Positions 8,307 through 15,419 of a stretch of DNA of 24,187 bases are shown here, one piece after another. The stretch comes from an uncultured Bacilli bacterium (lineage in GTDB: Bacteria > Bacillota_I > Bacilli_A > RF39 > UBA660), in assembly GCA_934096175.1 (NCBI GenBank), contig CAKOLG010000018.1:1-24187 (forward strand), read 5' to 3'. The translations under genes and the position numbers were made by a program. The notes under the pieces were generated by a model. The model did not search any database, was not told where the DNA came from, and saw only the letters and a program-made list of their open reading frames with translations. Numbering within the stretch: the first letter of the stretch is position 1; each line of letters opens with the position of its first letter.

Positions 8307-8335
8307 AGTATACTCTAAATTAATCAAGATAGCAA
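8307..8335 (-). promoter_or_regulatory. rpsO promoter
   Basis: The minus strand reads TTGCTA (8330-8335), a 17-nt spacer and TATACT (8307-8312). It sits directly after the stop of the upstream gene and implies a 5' leader of about 75 nt. Confidence 0.85.
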
Positions 8336-8338
8336 GAA

Positions 8339-9097
8339 TTATTTATTAGTTAAAGTAAATTTTTTGCTAAATAAAGCATCTTTACGTTTTTCTTGAGAAT
8401 ATTTTCTTTCTCTAATTAATCTAACTAATTCTTTTTCTGATCGTGATTGATAAACATAGAATATTTCATTTTTATCTACAAAAATTTCTTCGTCATAATT
8501 AATATATATTGGTGCTTTCATAATTCTTAACATATCTTGACTATCATCCTGTTCAGTTTGATGCATAATTAAGCATTTATACCCTTGTTCATTTTTTTCA
8601 TAAATAAACAAGCGCTCTGCCAAGTAAGGAATTCTAATAACACTACCAATACCAACAAATCTATTTGCCATATATTTTTTAAAAATTAATTTAGCTTGGT
8701 CTATAGTTATTTCACTAGCATTTATGCAAAACATTCTTATTATTCTACTGTATATTATCATTAAGTCTTTTTGGTCTAATTTAAAACCGGCTTTAATATA
8801 ATCATAAGCATTTAGGTTATATAGGTAATTTGTAGATACATAGGAATTTTTAGACATAACTGCACTAGTACCATATTTCTTAAGTGAAATTTTATAGTCA
8901 GAAAATCTTTCAGAGTTATGTGAGCTAAGTTTCAAAGAAAGAATTTGCTCATCGCTTAATTTTATTAAACTAATAAATGGTCTACTAGGAGCATGAGATT
9001 TAGCTTTGACATTATCAAAAAATGCTACACCATAAGTTAAGTTAACTGTTCCTTCTTCAATTTGGGGTGGTGGGTTTAAATGTCGGTATTTGTTCAT
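8339..9097 (-). CDS. Unknown protein, possible PemK/MazF-like fold at the N-terminus
   Basis: The 252-aa soluble-looking protein has no signal peptide or TM. Residues about 20-125 run in an order reminiscent of PemK/MazF proteins: a YGVAFFDN strand, S-H-A-P-S-R-P-FISL where the family has its GRPxLVIS segment, a K-L-S-S-H stretch, then KNSYV-STNYLYNL and a helix beginning LDQKDLM. The match is by eye and weak. If the fold is right, the roughly 120-residue C-terminal half is additional and unassigned. It ends with a basic tail. The SD is AGAGGTG. It sits between truB and rpsO, where many Firmicutes carry ribF, and no antitoxin-like partner lies beside it. It could be a nucleic-acid-binding housekeeping protein rather than a toxin. 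Confidence 0.7.
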   Translation of the reverse strand: MNKYRHLNPPPQIEEGTVNLTYGVAFFDNVKAKSHAPSRPFISLIKLSDEQILSLKLSSHNSERFSDYKISLKKYGTSAVMSKNSYVSTNYLYNLNAYDYIKAGFKLDQKDLMIIYSRIIRMFCINASEITIDQAKLIFKKYMANRFVGIGSVIRIPYLAERLFIYEKNEQGYKCLIMHQTEQDDSQDMLRIMKAPIYINYDEEIFVDKNEIFYVYQSRSEKELVRLIRERKYSQEKRKDALFSKKFTLTNK

Positions 9098-9118
9098 TTT
9101 TATTTTTCACCTCTTACT

Positions 9119-9970
9119 TTAAAACATTTTTAATGGTTTAGCTAGTTTATTATTTTTTTCATAAGTTTGATATAAAGCAATTACTTTATTTTCAAAATAA
9201 AAGCAAGCAATATCACCTGAAAATTTTTTATCTATGATAGCACCATTTTTTACTTTTTCAAAGTCTTTTTGATCCAAATCTATTTTTTCAAAATTTTGTA
9301 AAACTGCTTCTAAGGGAATTATTTGAAATTTTCCTTTTTCAATTTGTTCTAAAGTATATGCATCTTCAATCATAAAGTTTCCTTGTTTGGTTCTAGTAAG
9401 TGATGACATAGAACCGACCGTTTTCATTTTTTTACAGATATCATCTATTAAAGCTCTAATGTAAGTACCTTTAGAAACCGTTGTTTTAAAAGTTATCTCA
9501 TCTTTTTTAAAATTAAGTAAAGCTATATCTTTAATCGTAATTTGACGTTTTGGTAACTCAACAGGTTCATTATTTCGGGCATATTCATATAATTTTTTAC
9601 CTTTAACTTTAACGGCAGAATAGATTGGAACAGTTTGGATACTAGTTCCTAAAAAGGAATCTAAAGTAGTTTTTATTTGCTCTTTTGTAACATTAAAAGT
9701 TTTTTCTTCAATAACTTTACCTGTTATGTCTAATGTATCTGTTTTTATACCGAGTTTTATAGTGGCAATATATTCTTTATATTCAGCAGTTAAAATATCA
9801 CAAAGTTTAGTAGCTTTTCCTACGCAAATAACTAGTACGCCAGTAGCAAGAGGATCAAGAGTACCTGTATGGCCTACTTTTTTTGTTTTTAAAATTTTTG
9901 AAATTTTATTAACTACATCACGAGAGGTAAAATCTTGAGGTTTATTTACTATAATTATTCCTGTATCCAT
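9119..9970 (-). CDS. truB: tRNA pseudouridine(55) synthase
   Basis: The 283-aa TruB makes pseudouridine 55 in the T loop of tRNAs. The catalytic motif HTGTLDPLATG has the nucleophile at D39. Other family blocks follow: QTVPIYSAVKVKGKKLYEYAR and a SKGTYIRAL-DDI block, with a short C-terminal domain at the end. The open frame extends upstream to 10027, but the start at 9968-9970 (MDTGIIIVNKP) is preferred. It is preceded by AAAGGTGAT, lies 4 nt after the stop of the upstream gene, and matches the family N-terminus. The gene is part of a three-gene transcript with the methyltransferase-like gene before it and the 252-aa gene after it. RibF, often its neighbour in Firmicutes, is absent here. Confidence 0.96.
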   Translation of the reverse strand: MDTGIIIVNKPQDFTSRDVVNKISKILKTKKVGHTGTLDPLATGVLVICVGKATKLCDILTAEYKEYIATIKLGIKTDTLDITGKVIEEKTFNVTKEQIKTTLDSFLGTSIQTVPIYSAVKVKGKKLYEYARNNEPVELPKRQITIKDIALLNFKKDEITFKTTVSKGTYIRALIDDICKKMKTVGSMSSLTRTKQGNFMIEDAYTLEQIEKGKFQIIPLEAVLQNFEKIDLDQKDFEKVKNGAIIDKKFSGDIACFYFENKVIALYQTYEKNNKLAKPLKMF

Positions 9971-9974
9971 AGAA

Positions 9975-10670
9975 TCACCTTTTTCTATTATACAATATTG
10001 GACCACTTGGTGCGTATTTTTCATCAAGATATTCTACTACAAGCTCATCACTACGATAATTAGTCATTAATGTTTGAGCTAATTTTATTAAATATCTATG
10101 ATATATGTTCGCACTGACAAATCGAATAGTAGATTTTTCATAAACTTCTTTGGAGCAATCACATAAAATGATATAAAAATCTTTATTTTCCTTAATAGCT
10201 CTTCTTAGTGTGAGTTCTGAGGCTTCGCAAGGGAAGATTGAAGTTATCATACTATATTGGTCAATATTAGTGTCTTCAGTTAAAGGCTCTTTGGTCATTG
10301 TCATATTAGGATATTTAGGATTGTCAATAACTAAACGAGGATCACATATTGTTATTGTTCCTTGTTGTTGTTTCATTTGTAGTTTGGCTATACGATTGGC
10401 AAATGCTGGTAGACGGCCACTTGCAACGTCTAAAATATTACAACTAACGTCAAAATTTTTTCTTATTCGGTCAATATTTTCTTGGTAGAAGTCTCCTTGA
10501 GGATTTATTATACCAATTTCACTTCTAACTTGTAAGATATTATCACCAGTTATATATTTTTTTAATGCCCTTTCAAAGTTTTCTTTTAAATAACTTATTT
10601 CATAATTTGAATATTTATCTCCATACTTTTTTAAAAAGTATTCAAATAAAATTTTAGTATTTCTTTCCAT
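9975..10670 (-). CDS. Methyltransferase-like Rossmann-fold protein of unknown substrate
   Basis: The 231-aa protein has a helical N-terminal third. A Rossmann-type block follows: NILDVASGRLPAFANRIA (motif I-like, D81 before a G-containing loop), then TITICDPRL with an acidic residue (D110) at the end of the second strand. This pattern is typical of SAM-dependent class I methyltransferases. A strand FYIILCDCS and a C-terminal ELVVEYLDEKYAPSGPILY strand pair complete a plausible fold. No catalytic signature such as NPPY or a Cys nucleophile motif stands out, so neither the substrate nor enzymatic activity can be claimed. It opens the operon with truB (4-nt gap), has a consensus promoter at 10699-10727 and an AAAGGAG SD. 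The linkage suggests RNA modification, but only by association. Confidence 0.75.
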   Translation of the reverse strand: MERNTKILFEYFLKKYGDKYSNYEISYLKENFERALKKYITGDNILQVRSEIGIINPQGDFYQENIDRIRKNFDVSCNILDVASGRLPAFANRIAKLQMKQQQGTITICDPRLVIDNPKYPNMTMTKEPLTEDTNIDQYSMITSIFPCEASELTLRRAIKENKDFYIILCDCSKEVYEKSTIRFVSANIYHRYLIKLAQTLMTNYRSDELVVEYLDEKYAPSGPILYNRKR

Positions 10671-10698
10671 AGTATAAACTCCTTTTTATTTGGTGTTT

Positions 10699-10727
10699 AT
10701 TTTATATAATAATTTTATTGGTGTCAA
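10699..10727 (-). promoter_or_regulatory. Promoter of the truB operon
   Basis: The minus strand reads TTGACA (10722-10727), a 17-nt spacer and TAAAAT (10699-10704). The -35 is perfect. The AAAGGAG SD lies at 10679-10685. Confidence 0.85.
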
Positions 10728-10734
10728 ATTCATT

Positions 10735-10757
10735 TAAAAAAGATGATTTAATCATCT
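10735..10757 (-). terminator. Terminator of the surface-protein gene
   Basis: A 7-bp perfect stem (10741-10747 with 10751-10757) with a UAA loop is followed by five to six U on the minus strand. The gene's TGA stop (10752-10754) lies inside the stem. Confidence 0.8.
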
Positions 10758-12464
10758 CAATGTTACAATATAAGGATTGTTTATGCTACCATCGCCCTCA
10801 GTTATTTCGATATCGGATTTTAAATTTATTACTGGTCTAACATAACGACTTGTTGATACACTTACTGCATCATAAGTTCCACTAGTATTTAAAACTGTAA
10901 TTCTACTAAGTCCTCTATAGTTAGCATAATCATAAAGGGTCATTGTCCAATCTACTAACGCATTATATAAGTAAAATTCTTTATTAACTGTACGATTTTT
11001 AGCTCCTGCTAAATTTATTTCATCAGCGGTTATTAAACCAATTGGGTACGTAAGAGCTCCATTACCACTATTACCAACACTAAATTTATCTGCAAATTGA
11101 GGACAAGTTAAAATATTAGTTTGGCGACCAATAAAACCGTACACTGTTGTTATACCTGGATTGAATCCCTGACCTTGATATATGCTTCGATCATTACAAA
11201 ATATGTTATCAGTAACGTAGTTGGCGTAACTAACTCCATTTGAATCTTTTTTATTTAAAATATTTTCAATATACCAAGTATCTAATGTTTGTTTTATTGA
11301 TGAATCTTTATTATTAATTAATGTATCTTCATAGTTTGTGGATCCATATGTAATATAATTTACGTTTATGGTATTAGCGGCTTTATATTCTACTGCTTTA
11401 AGTATGTAATTACACTTAAAACTGGCATTTGTTGATAAACATGTGTAAGGATAATTTTTTAAAATGTTTTGATAATTAGCTTTCCAAGTTCCTTGTAAAA
11501 AATTGCCTGTTAAAGAAAATAATTGAGTGTTTTCATCGAAGCTATAAGAATCAGCAAAGTAATATTTACTGTTTTCAGTTACACTTCTAAATGTTGCAAT
11601 ATTTTTATCTTCAAATAAGGAAAAGTTTTCGTTATACATATATCCACCATAAGTGTGATCATGAGATTTTTTATTATACTGTGCTGTACCAATTGTTGTA
11701 TCAACACCAGTGTTTGATAAGTTATTTTCAAGACCAGAATAGATTAGTCTGATAGTTCCATCACCATTTTGTCTAATTATACGCCATTTATAACCAGCAA
11801 AATTAACATAGTTATTTTTTACAGCACCACGGTAAAAATATGATGTTCCATACTCATCTTGAGCAGTATATAAACCTATTTCTGATTCAAAAGAATTAGC
11901 AGTTTTATATGTAAGGTATTTAGCTTTAGTGATATTAATAATGTTGTAATCACCCTTATTTATTAAATCATAGTCTAGTATTTGATATATATCATAGCAA
12001 GTGGTTCTATCAAGTATTGAACAAAAATAATAATTTAAATATTTATCTGACATTTCAGAAATAGTTACAGCATTCGTTAAAGTAAAGCCACCTGTTTCAG
12101 TATTAAATTTATAAGTTGGAGAAGCTATAAAAGATGAAGAAATGGAGAAAACTTTTTCACTATTTTCTTGGATTGATTCTTTTTGGGAATAAGTAATTAA
12201 GGGAGCAATATTTTTTGAATCAGCTGATCCTTTACTACTTATGTATAATTTTGCAGATTCAGCATCCGGCGAATAATTTTCCATAATCAGCATGCATTCA
12301 CTAAGACTTGTTATACCTTCTTTAATACAATAATCTACTTTAGGAACATATATGCTTCCGTTAATGTTTTTACTTAACATATATTTAGAATAAGTTATGC
12401 TTAAATTTATTGTACACAATAATGTGATTGCTAAAAATACGATTTCGGTAATTTTTTTAACCAT
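10752..12464 (-). CDS. Secreted or membrane-anchored surface protein, DUF6273-like
   Basis: The 570-aa protein has an N-terminal hydrophobic helix (about residues 4-22, after MVKKITE), followed by a long extracellular-type region rich in Tyr, Asn, Ser and Thr. Two blocks recur in surface proteins of uncultured gut Firmicutes. One is FAGYKWRIIRQNGDGTIRLI in the middle. The other, near the C-terminus, has LITADEINLAG, then SRYVRPVINLKSDI and GDGSINNPYIV. These resemble DUF6273-type domains of unknown function. Several Cys occur in pairs and may form disulfides. The frame is open from 12485, but ATG 12462-12464 is preferred because AGGAG (12476-12480) precedes it and the upstream ATG has no SD. 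It has its own control region and terminator, and interrupts the otherwise conserved rbfA-truB neighbourhood. Both the family assignment and the surface location are inferred from sequence character. Confidence 0.75.
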   Translation of the reverse strand: MVKKITEIVFLAITLLCTINLSITYSKYMLSKNINGSIYVPKVDYCIKEGITSLSECMLIMENYSPDAESAKLYISSKGSADSKNIAPLITYSQKESIQENSEKVFSISSSFIASPTYKFNTETGGFTLTNAVTISEMSDKYLNYYFCSILDRTTCYDIYQILDYDLINKGDYNIINITKAKYLTYKTANSFESEIGLYTAQDEYGTSYFYRGAVKNNYVNFAGYKWRIIRQNGDGTIRLIYSGLENNLSNTGVDTTIGTAQYNKKSHDHTYGGYMYNENFSLFEDKNIATFRSVTENSKYYFADSYSFDENTQLFSLTGNFLQGTWKANYQNILKNYPYTCLSTNASFKCNYILKAVEYKAANTINVNYITYGSTNYEDTLINNKDSSIKQTLDTWYIENILNKKDSNGVSYANYVTDNIFCNDRSIYQGQGFNPGITTVYGFIGRQTNILTCPQFADKFSVGNSGNGALTYPIGLITADEINLAGAKNRTVNKEFYLYNALVDWTMTLYDYANYRGLSRITVLNTSGTYDAVSVSTSRYVRPVINLKSDIEITEGDGSINNPYIVTLR

Positions 12465-12480
12465 AAGTGTATTCACTCCT

Positions 12481-12505
12481 ATCATAAAGTATATTGCTTT
12501 ATGAT
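12481..12505 (-). repeat. Palindrome copy A abutting the SD of the surface-protein gene
   Basis: Perfect 9-bp arms (12481-12489 with 12497-12505) flank a 7-nt centre. Its 21-bp core (12483-12503) recurs in opposite orientation at 12614-12634. The element ends exactly where the AGGAG SD begins, so it could act as a DNA operator or as an mRNA hairpin next to the ribosome-binding site. Confidence 0.8.
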
Positions 12506-12577
12506 TTAGTTATTTAAAAGACTATTTTTAAAGAAAGTTACTACTATTTACAAATATATTTTATAGTTGTATAATTT

Positions 12578-12583
12578 ATTATA
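12578..12583 (-). promoter_or_regulatory. Possible -10 box for the surface-protein gene
   Basis: A perfect TATAAT on the minus strand lies between the two palindrome copies, with no convincing -35. Several other AT-rich hexamers nearby would also serve. If used, the leader would be about 107 nt and would contain palindrome copy A. Confidence 0.35.
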
Positions 12584-12613
12584 GTAAGATATTTGGGTTT
12601 TAAGATGTGTTTT

Positions 12614-12634
12614 CTTAAAGCAATATACTTTATG
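12614..12634 (-). repeat. Palindrome copy B, inverted repeat of copy A
   Basis: This 21-bp element equals the reverse complement of 12483-12503 except for one base at its left end. It lies 110 nt from copy A, next to the rbfA-operon terminator and upstream of the candidate promoter. Confidence 0.8.
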
Positions 12635-12635
12635 T

Positions 12636-12667
12636 AAAAAAATGTTAACAGTTGTTAACATTTTTTA
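12636..12667 (-). terminator. Terminator of the rimP-rbfA operon
   Basis: A perfect stem (at least 12641-12649 with 12654-12662, extended by A-U pairs) contains GTTAAC in each arm and has a 4-nt loop. It is followed by U residues on the minus strand. The rbfA TAA (12665-12667) lies at its foot. The symmetric A and U flanks would allow some action in both directions. Confidence 0.85.
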
Positions 12668-13018
12668 TTGGTTATCTTTTTCATGAATTTTAGTTATAAT
12701 TTTTTCGATGTTATCGCCATAAGCTACGGAATTATCATATTTAAATCTAATTTTTGGTGTATGTCTTATTTCAATGCGATCAGCTATTTTTGTTCGTAGG
12801 TAACCGGCTGTATCGTCGTTTAGTTCACGTTCTAATTGTTTATGATCTTGATCTTTAAATGAAGTAAAGTATACTGTAGCAAGACCAAGATCGTTTGTTA
12901 CAACAACACCAGTTATAGTTATTGTTTTTAATAAAGAATCATGAGCTTCTTGAGCACAAATAGTACTTAACTCTTGTGATATTTGAGAACCTATTCTTTT
13001 GAGTTTTATTTGGTTCAT
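12665..13018 (-). CDS. rbfA: Ribosome-binding factor A
   Basis: This 117-aa single KH-type domain protein helps late 30S maturation near helix 1 of 16S rRNA. Family features are present: an N-terminal QIKLKRIGSQISQELSTI helix, a central VTNDLGLATVYFTSF strand block, and TKIADRIEIRHTPKIRFKYDNS with the family's R-x-TP-L/I-x-F-x-x-D pattern. The length is normal for Firmicutes. The start overlaps the infB stop by an ATGA (13015-13018), so translation is probably coupled. It is the last gene of the rimP-nusA-ylxR-infB-rbfA operon and is closed by a strong terminator. Confidence 0.95.
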   Translation of the reverse strand: MNQIKLKRIGSQISQELSTICAQEAHDSLLKTITITGVVVTNDLGLATVYFTSFKDQDHKQLERELNDDTAGYLRTKIADRIEIRHTPKIRFKYDNSVAYGDNIEKIITKIHEKDNQ

Positions 13019-15129
13019 CTTTTTACCTCAATTTCTTCATATACTTCAATAATATCGCCAACTTTTATATCAGAATAATTGTCTAAAGTAAGACCACATT
13101 CAAAACCTTTTTTAACTTCTTTAACTTGATCTTTTTCTCTTTGTAAAGATGAAATTTTAGTGTCAGTAATAACTATGCCATCTCTTATTAAACGAGCTTT
13201 GGCACCGTTTTTTACAATTCCTTCTTGAACATAAGAACCAGCAATATTACCGACTTTAGAAAATTTAAATAATTTTCTAATTTCAGCTGTACCAATAATT
13301 TTTTCTTCATAAGTTGGTTCAAGCATACCTTTCATAGCAGCTTCCATTTCTTCGACTAATTTATATATTATTGTATAAAGTCTAATATCTACACCATATT
13401 CTTTAGCAATTTCTTTGGTACTATTAGAAGGACTAACACAGAAACCTAAAACAATGGCATTTGAGGCATTAGCTAGTACAACATCACTTTCAGTTATTGT
13501 TCCAATACCACTTCTTATGACTTTTACTTTTACACCATCAACGTCAATTTTTTCTAAAGCATTTTTAACGGCTTCTTCAGATCCTCTAACGTCAGTTTTT
13601 AAAACAACGTTAATTTCTTTAGTGTCTGAATTAATTGAAGCAAATAAGTTGTCTAGAGATAAAGTTTGTTTTTGTAGTTTGTTTTCACGAGCAGCGATGC
13701 TTCTTTTTTCAGCTACAGCTTTGGCTTCACTTTCAGTTTCAAAGGCCATAAATTTATCTCCAGCACTAGGAGTTGATGATAAACCTGTTATTTCAACTGG
13801 AGTAGATGGACCAGCTTCAACAATAGAAGCACCCGTATCATCTTTCATGGTTCTTACTTTACCAAAACTACTACCAACAACGATCGGATCGCCAATACGT
13901 AATGTACCATTTTGAATTAGTAATGAAGCGACACCACCAATGTTTTTATCCATTTTTGATTCAATAACAGTACCCATTGCATAACGTGCGGGATTGGCTT
14001 TTAATTCTAGCATTTCAGCAGTAGCAATTATTGTTTCAAGTAATAAGTCAATTCCTTCTCCACTTTTTGCAGAAATATTAACGAAAGGAACTGTTCCACC
14101 CCATTCCTCTGGAGTAATGTTATGTTCAGCCATTTCAGTTCTAATACGTTCAGGTTTGGCATCTGGTTTATCTATTTTATTTACAGCAACTATTATTGGA
14201 ACGTTAGCCGCCAATGCATGGTCAATTGCTTCTTCAGTTTGGGGCATAACTCCATCATCGGCCGCAACAATAATAATTACAATATCTGTTATGCTAGCTC
14301 CACGAGCTCGCATTTCAGTAAATGCGGCATGTCCAGGAGTATCAATAAATGCTATTTTTTGACCATTTTTTTCTACTTGGTAAGCACCGATTGCTTGAGT
14401 GATACCACCATACTCAGTATCAACAACTTTACTTTTTCTGATTGTATCAAGTAAAGTTGTTTTTCCATGGTCGACATGACCCATTATTGTAACAACTGCT
14501 GGACGAGGTACTAAATCTTCTTCGCGATCAGTTGCAACAAATTCTTCAAAATTAGAAATATCTTGAGTTTCTTCTTTCTTTAAAGTTTTATTATATTCAA
14601 GAGTAATTATACTAGCTGTTTCATAATCGATTGGATTACTAAGACTTAACATAAGTCCTAAAGACATAACTTTTTTGACAATTTCTGTACCATTTACTCC
14701 TAAAGCATCTGCCAAATTTTGAACTGACATGCCTTCTTTATATAAAACTACATTTTTTTCTTCAACATTACTCATTAGTTTTTCTTTGTGTTTATACATT
14801 TCTTTTCTTTTTGACATGTATTCGTCTTTTGAGTTTTGTAATTGACTTTTCTTCTTTAACTTTTGTTTTTTATTGGTATTACCAAAGTTTCTATCCAAGT
14901 TATTTGATTCTACTAAATCTTCTACTACTTCATCAATTGCATCTTCTTCTTCAAAATCTGTATCTGTATCAGTACTTATTAAATTAATAGTGTTATCTAA
15001 AATAATAATATCATCTTCAGATAATTCATCGTTACCGTTTTTGACATCTATTCCTAGTTCACTACATTTTTTTAATATCTCTGCTACAGAGTGATTTGTA
15101 TCGTTTGCATATTCTTTAACACTCATCAT
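13015..15129 (-). CDS. infB: Translation initiation factor IF-2
   Basis: The 704-aa GTPase positions fMet-tRNA on the 30S subunit and promotes subunit joining. An N-terminal IF2_N-like module (about 1-50), an acidic then Lys-rich linker (55-125) and a second IF2_N module (about 130-185) precede the G domain. There G1 is GHVDHGKT (217-224), the switch is GGITQAIGAY, G3 is DTPGH (263-267) and G4 is NKID (317-320). Domains II-IV follow to the end. It is slightly shorter than the B. subtilis protein in its N-terminal linker. GAGGTGAG at 15135-15142 serves either of two tandem ATGs (15127-15129 or 15124-15126). It follows ylxR directly; the ylxQ gene that usually lies between them in Firmicutes is missing. 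Its TGA stop overlaps the rbfA ATG. Confidence 0.98.
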   Translation of the reverse strand: MMSVKEYANDTNHSVAEILKKCSELGIDVKNGNDELSEDDIIILDNTINLISTDTDTDFEEEDAIDEVVEDLVESNNLDRNFGNTNKKQKLKKKSQLQNSKDEYMSKRKEMYKHKEKLMSNVEEKNVVLYKEGMSVQNLADALGVNGTEIVKKVMSLGLMLSLSNPIDYETASIITLEYNKTLKKEETQDISNFEEFVATDREEDLVPRPAVVTIMGHVDHGKTTLLDTIRKSKVVDTEYGGITQAIGAYQVEKNGQKIAFIDTPGHAAFTEMRARGASITDIVIIIVAADDGVMPQTEEAIDHALAANVPIIVAVNKIDKPDAKPERIRTEMAEHNITPEEWGGTVPFVNISAKSGEGIDLLLETIIATAEMLELKANPARYAMGTVIESKMDKNIGGVASLLIQNGTLRIGDPIVVGSSFGKVRTMKDDTGASIVEAGPSTPVEITGLSSTPSAGDKFMAFETESEAKAVAEKRSIAARENKLQKQTLSLDNLFASINSDTKEINVVLKTDVRGSEEAVKNALEKIDVDGVKVKVIRSGIGTITESDVVLANASNAIVLGFCVSPSNSTKEIAKEYGVDIRLYTIIYKLVEEMEAAMKGMLEPTYEEKIIGTAEIRKLFKFSKVGNIAGSYVQEGIVKNGAKARLIRDGIVITDTKISSLQREKDQVKEVKKGFECGLTLDNYSDIKVGDIIEVYEEIEVKR

Positions 15130-15150
15130 AAAAACTCACCTCTATCTTTC

Positions 15151-15405
15151 TTATTTTACAATGTCTATCATTTGTTTATAGATATCGTCTGGGATTTCAA
15201 TTTCTAAAACTTTTTCTAATATTTTGGTACTTTGAGCTTTTTTTATAACTTCAATATCTTTTTTTAAGTAGGCACCACGACCATTAGCTTTACCAGTTAA
15301 ATCAACTGAAATATTTCCTTCTTTATCTTTCACTATTCTTAATAAATCTTTTTTTTGTGTTTTTTCCTTGGTTACTACACAAGTTCTTTCAGGTATTTTT
15401 TTCAT
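15151..15405 (-). CDS. ylxR: YlxR/RnpM family RNA-binding protein (DUF448)
   Basis: The 84-aa basic protein carries the family core: ERTCVVTKE near the N-terminus, LLRIVKDKEGNISVDLTGKA and the GRGAY motif (42-46), followed by a KKDIEVIKKA helix. Members bind RNA; in B. subtilis the protein (RnpM) has been linked to RNase P regulation. It lies between nusA and infB, its normal operon position, with a 14-nt gap to nusA and a GTAGGG SD. The name is given for the family. No functional detail beyond RNA binding can be read from this sequence. Confidence 0.93.
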   Translation of the reverse strand: MKKIPERTCVVTKEKTQKKDLLRIVKDKEGNISVDLTGKANGRGAYLKKDIEVIKKAQSTKILEKVLEIEIPDDIYKQMIDIVK

Positions 15406-15419
15406 TTTTACCCTACTTT

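Noticed and set aside
9971..10027. N-terminal extension of TruB to an ATG at 10027
   Set aside because: It overlaps the upstream gene's coding end, has no SD, and the family N-terminus plus AAAGGTGAT support the ATG at 9968-9970.
13415..13915. 166-aa plus-strand open frame inside infB
   Set aside because: It is an antisense shadow of the conserved infB G and beta-barrel domains, with no SD and low-complexity Ser/Leu/Val composition.
10752..15129. Mollicute-type genetic code (TGA = Trp)
   Set aside because: TGA ends the surface-protein gene inside its terminator stem and ends infB in an ATGA overlap with rbfA. Trp is encoded by TGG.
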